Assembly: GCA_028023455.1 (NCBI GenBank)
Contig: JAQFVV010006231.1
Span: 7,950,036-8,014,035 of the forward strand
Direction: 5' to 3'
DNA length: 64,000 nt
Origin: Epiperipatus broadwayi
Lineage: Eukaryota > Onychophora > Udeonychophora > Euonychophora > Peripatidae
The translations under genes and the position numbers were made by a program. The notes beneath the pieces are model-generated. The model saw only the letters and a program-made list of their open reading frames with translations, was not told where the DNA came from and ran no database searches. Below, piece by piece: positions 61,701 through 64,000 of this stretch. Numbering within the stretch: the stretch's first letter is position 1; each line of letters begins with the position of its first letter.

Positions 61701-63403
61701 TTGGTCTTTTTTATGCCTATATTTAATAAAGTATGTTTTTATTTTTTCTATTTAGTTTATTTGAGGAAAAGTCACAAAAGATCCACTGACCTTTTCTTTG
61801 GTTTATAGCAACATTATGGCTTTAATCTCTATGTAATAAATCAATAATTTTGTATATCAAAAACATGCACACTGATTATCAATGATGATGATAACTAATT
61901 AATCTTGGATTTCTCTTAAATACAATAAGATCAATCTTATTTTCATTTATTATTCTAAAAGATTCTGAATGATTAATAACTCAATAAGCTTCAAACTTAT
62001 AATGATCAAGTATTCAATGATAAATATTTCAAGCAACATTGCTTTTCTTTTATAATTAATAATTTAAGGAAAATAAAATAATAATGATCCTAATTAGAGT
62101 AATTTGTACTGAGAAATGACTGTAATTACAAATCTGATTGGGAGATATTTCTTGATAAGTTAATTTACAGATAGTTTAAAGGCCAAATTATATGATGTGT
62201 TTTATCTTTCAAAGACAATATTAAAGATTTTGCAATAAGTTGCATATGTATTATTAAAGATGGGTTACTGAAATTAAAAATCATTTAAAGAGTTAGAAAA
62301 GATAAAAATTCGTGTGATTTAGCAATCAATTTTAAAAGTAATAAAATATAATGGTGATAATGAATGAAGTCAAAAAGGGGCACTATTAAGGATTATAAAG
62401 TAGAAAGAAAGAAAAAAAAATCTTTAAATTTGTTAATAAATTATCCAACCTTGTATCCATATATATATATGTCAAAATTACTTTTTATAGCTAAAATGAT
62501 GATTATATGTGCATGTTAGATAGAATTTAATTTTCATTTAAATATAGGTTTTATTAAATGAAAAATTTTATACAAGAGTTTTCCCATCTTACTATGAAGC
62601 CATTTATTGTAATCTGAAGAAATTAGTTTACTTCCAATAATATACAATAGTGTTATAATATATCTATCCCCAGACATATTTCTGGCTTTTTGGTTTAATC
62701 ACTGAAGACTGCGCTGCAAAACTGGAATTAATGCATTATACTTCTAGTAGTCACCTTTTAGTTTTACCCCATTATTCAAATTAATAGTGTGACATTTAAA
62801 AAAGAAAACAATTAAGGTTTGAACTCACTATTTTCCTAATTATATAAATCTGAAACCAGATCAGTTTCTATATATTTTAGTCCTTAGTTTTATATTAACT
62901 ATAGCTTTCTTCTATCTTATGGTCAGGAAGATTAATAATAACAATATCACATGACTTTTTCATGTGCTTAAACAGTTTAAATCTTGAACTAATACACTTA
63001 TGCATGTAGTAGTTTATATTATTTAATGTGATAAATCATATGAAAAAGTCATACAGTGTTGTTGTTGATGTATTGTAAATGTAAAATTTTAAATGCATTA
63101 AAATACATAATCCATATTTCTTTTCTATTTTTTATTCATAGATAATTCCTGTATTCATAAAAACAAAAGCTTTAATTGTACAAATATACATTTTTTCAAT
63201 TCGTTTTTCGCAGGTACTCATTTTATATATACCATATTTTTAAAACAATAATTGAAATTATTGAAGTATATGATTTTATCATTCTTGAATAAAATAAGTG
63301 CTCAAAATATTTGAAGCAATTATATTCTCTGATTTATTATTCAGTGAATCACCAAACAAAAAAAAAAACTTAAATAACTACTATTGTCTGGCCATAATAC
63401 AAA
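58773..63403. other. AT-rich non-coding DNA, no gene seen
   Basis: Contains G-runs (59157-59167, 60304-60314), (TA)n runs and one ribozyme relic at 62663-62706. The B-box-like GGGTTCAAATCC on the minus strand at 59747-59758 has no A box I can see. The frame 61001-61186 (minus) is low-complexity. Confidence 0.55.
62663..62706 (-). ncRNA. Hammerhead ribozyme relic (51-kb family)
   Basis: Minus-strand reading GTGATTA, ACCAAAAAGCCA, GAAATATGTC, TGGGGATA aligns base for base with the ribozyme at 51568-51622. Stem II's right half, GAA, stem III and the cleavage-site C remain. The core box has lost C3 and G8, so it should not cleave. Confidence 0.5.
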
Positions 63404-63404
63404 T

Positions 63405-63850
63405 ATTTAAAAATACATAACCATTATTAAATGGATTCTCAACTATTTATAACTTTTATTGGGGAAAAAAATTAACATATTCATAATGTAAATATATCCT
63501 TTTTTATATTAAACGCTTTTATTTACCGTGCACTAAAAATAAAAAATAAATATCATTTCTTCAGTCAACACAATTGGGATTTCTGGATTTAACTCGCAAT
63601 AAAAGCATGGTGGTGTATGTGTCTTGAAATTAATTGTCAATCCCTTGTTATGAAAAATATGGATTGACTTAATTAATTTTTGGACTCCCATGCTTCTATT
63701 TCAAGTTAAATCTAAATCCCCTAATAGCGATTGGAGAAACAATTATTGTTTTGGTTTTTAGTGCATGAATATTTAAAAATATGTAACCATTATTAAATGT
63801 ATTCACAACTATTAGATAACTCTTATTCAAAAATAATTAACATATCTATA
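63405..63850. repeat. Direct repeat split by a MITE
   Basis: A unit of about 80 bp around ACCATTATTAAATG and CAACTATT occurs at about 63405-63490 and 63768-63850, in direct order. It flanks the palindromic element at 63529-63765 and ends where the RTE LINE begins. Confidence 0.6.
63529..63765. mobile_element. Palindromic MITE, 237 bp
   Basis: Ends TGCACTAAAAA and TTTTTAGTGCA. Inner words pair too: GGATTTCTGGATTTAACT with AGTTAAATCTAAATCC, and AAGCATGG with CCATGCTT. It has no coding capacity. No secure target-site duplication was found. Confidence 0.75.
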
Positions 63851-64000
63851 TACAACTGCAGATCACTTTCAAGTGAAGGAAGATTGAAAGAAGAACTATC
63901 TAATATTAAATGGGATATTATTGGACTTTGTGGAGTTAAAAGAAAAGGTGAAGTGACAATTGATTTGAAAAGTGAACATTTATTATATAATACAAAGGCA
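63851..64000 (+). CDS. RTE LINE copy 3, 5' endonuclease part, cut by window end
   Basis: The frame is open for about 50 codons to the window edge: CRSLSSEGRLKEELSNIKWD, then IIGLCGVKRKGE and LKSEHLLYNTKA. It matches the start of the endonuclease in copies 1 (8072) and 2 (32480) of this window and of HmRTE-e-type elements generally, in which this domain nicks the target DNA. Unlike the other two copies no stop or frameshift is seen here, so it may be a younger insertion. The start codon is not evident; the homology begins within the domain's first strand. What follows lies outside the window, so intactness cannot be judged. Confidence 0.7.

Overview
This window is AT-rich eukaryotic (animal) DNA made almost entirely of non-coding sequence and decayed mobile elements. 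I see no intact host gene, no rRNA or tRNA gene, no operon and no prokaryotic signal. The element mix suggests an invertebrate, perhaps a chelicerate or another protostome, but the species cannot be fixed from the sequence. The mix is an HmRTE-e-like RTE LINE, a tick/insect-type endonuclease-RT LINE, a CR1/Jockey-like LINE, Penelope-like elements (PLEs) with GIY-YIG endonucleases, Ty3-like LTRs and foldback MITEs.

Layout. 1-8 kb is plain AT-rich DNA. 8.07-10.57 kb is a decayed, nearly full-length RTE LINE (+), followed by a (CTAT)n microsatellite. 13.14-15.85 kb is a nest: inverted PLE-terminal repeats carrying hammerhead-like ribozymes and a PLE endonuclease fragment, with a 1.2-kb DNA transposon (about 40-bp TIRs, 8-bp TSD) beside them. 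19.64-20.96 kb is a possible solo LTR. 21.37-22.60 kb is the best PLE (RT plus GIY-YIG, minus strand, one in-frame stop), abutting a diverged LTR (22.59-24.50 kb). 25.1-32.5 kb is a second RTE copy (minus strand), split in the RT domain by a non-autonomous LTR element with two 2.1-kb LTRs, only 386 bp between them and a CTAT target-site duplication. 32.60-32.88 kb is a near-perfect palindrome. 33.3-35.8 kb is a decayed poly(A)-tailed retrocopy of a repeat-rich protein. 36.9 kb holds a tRNA-like SINE, 37.3-38.4 kb a solo LTR containing a minisatellite, and 40.27-40.91 kb a third PLE endonuclease. 46.6-47.7 kb is the end of a CR1/Jockey-like LINE, split by a foldback element and ending in (TTA)n(TTG)n. 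48.27-48.88 kb is another PLE endonuclease relic with a small inverted element inside it. 50.2-50.8 and 54.3-57.6 kb are copies of the tick-type LINE. 51.24-51.72 kb is an inverted-repeat element with a hammerhead ribozyme at each end facing outward, one with a complete core. 57.87-58.77 and 63.53-63.77 kb are further foldbacks. The window ends inside the 5' part of a third RTE copy whose frame is open.

How it fits together. The common theme is retroelements inserted into one another and PLE-linked self-cleaving RNA motifs. Three sequence families of hammerhead or hammerhead-like motif appear: GAAACTAGTC type at 51.5, 48.6 and 62.7 kb; CTGATGAG...GAAATG type at 13.3 and 13.8 kb; and a covarying hairpin placed 29-59 bases after each of three PLE endonuclease ORFs. 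Hammerhead ribozymes in PLEs are known. The inverted, outward-facing pairs and the non-canonical but covarying third family are the most interesting things here.
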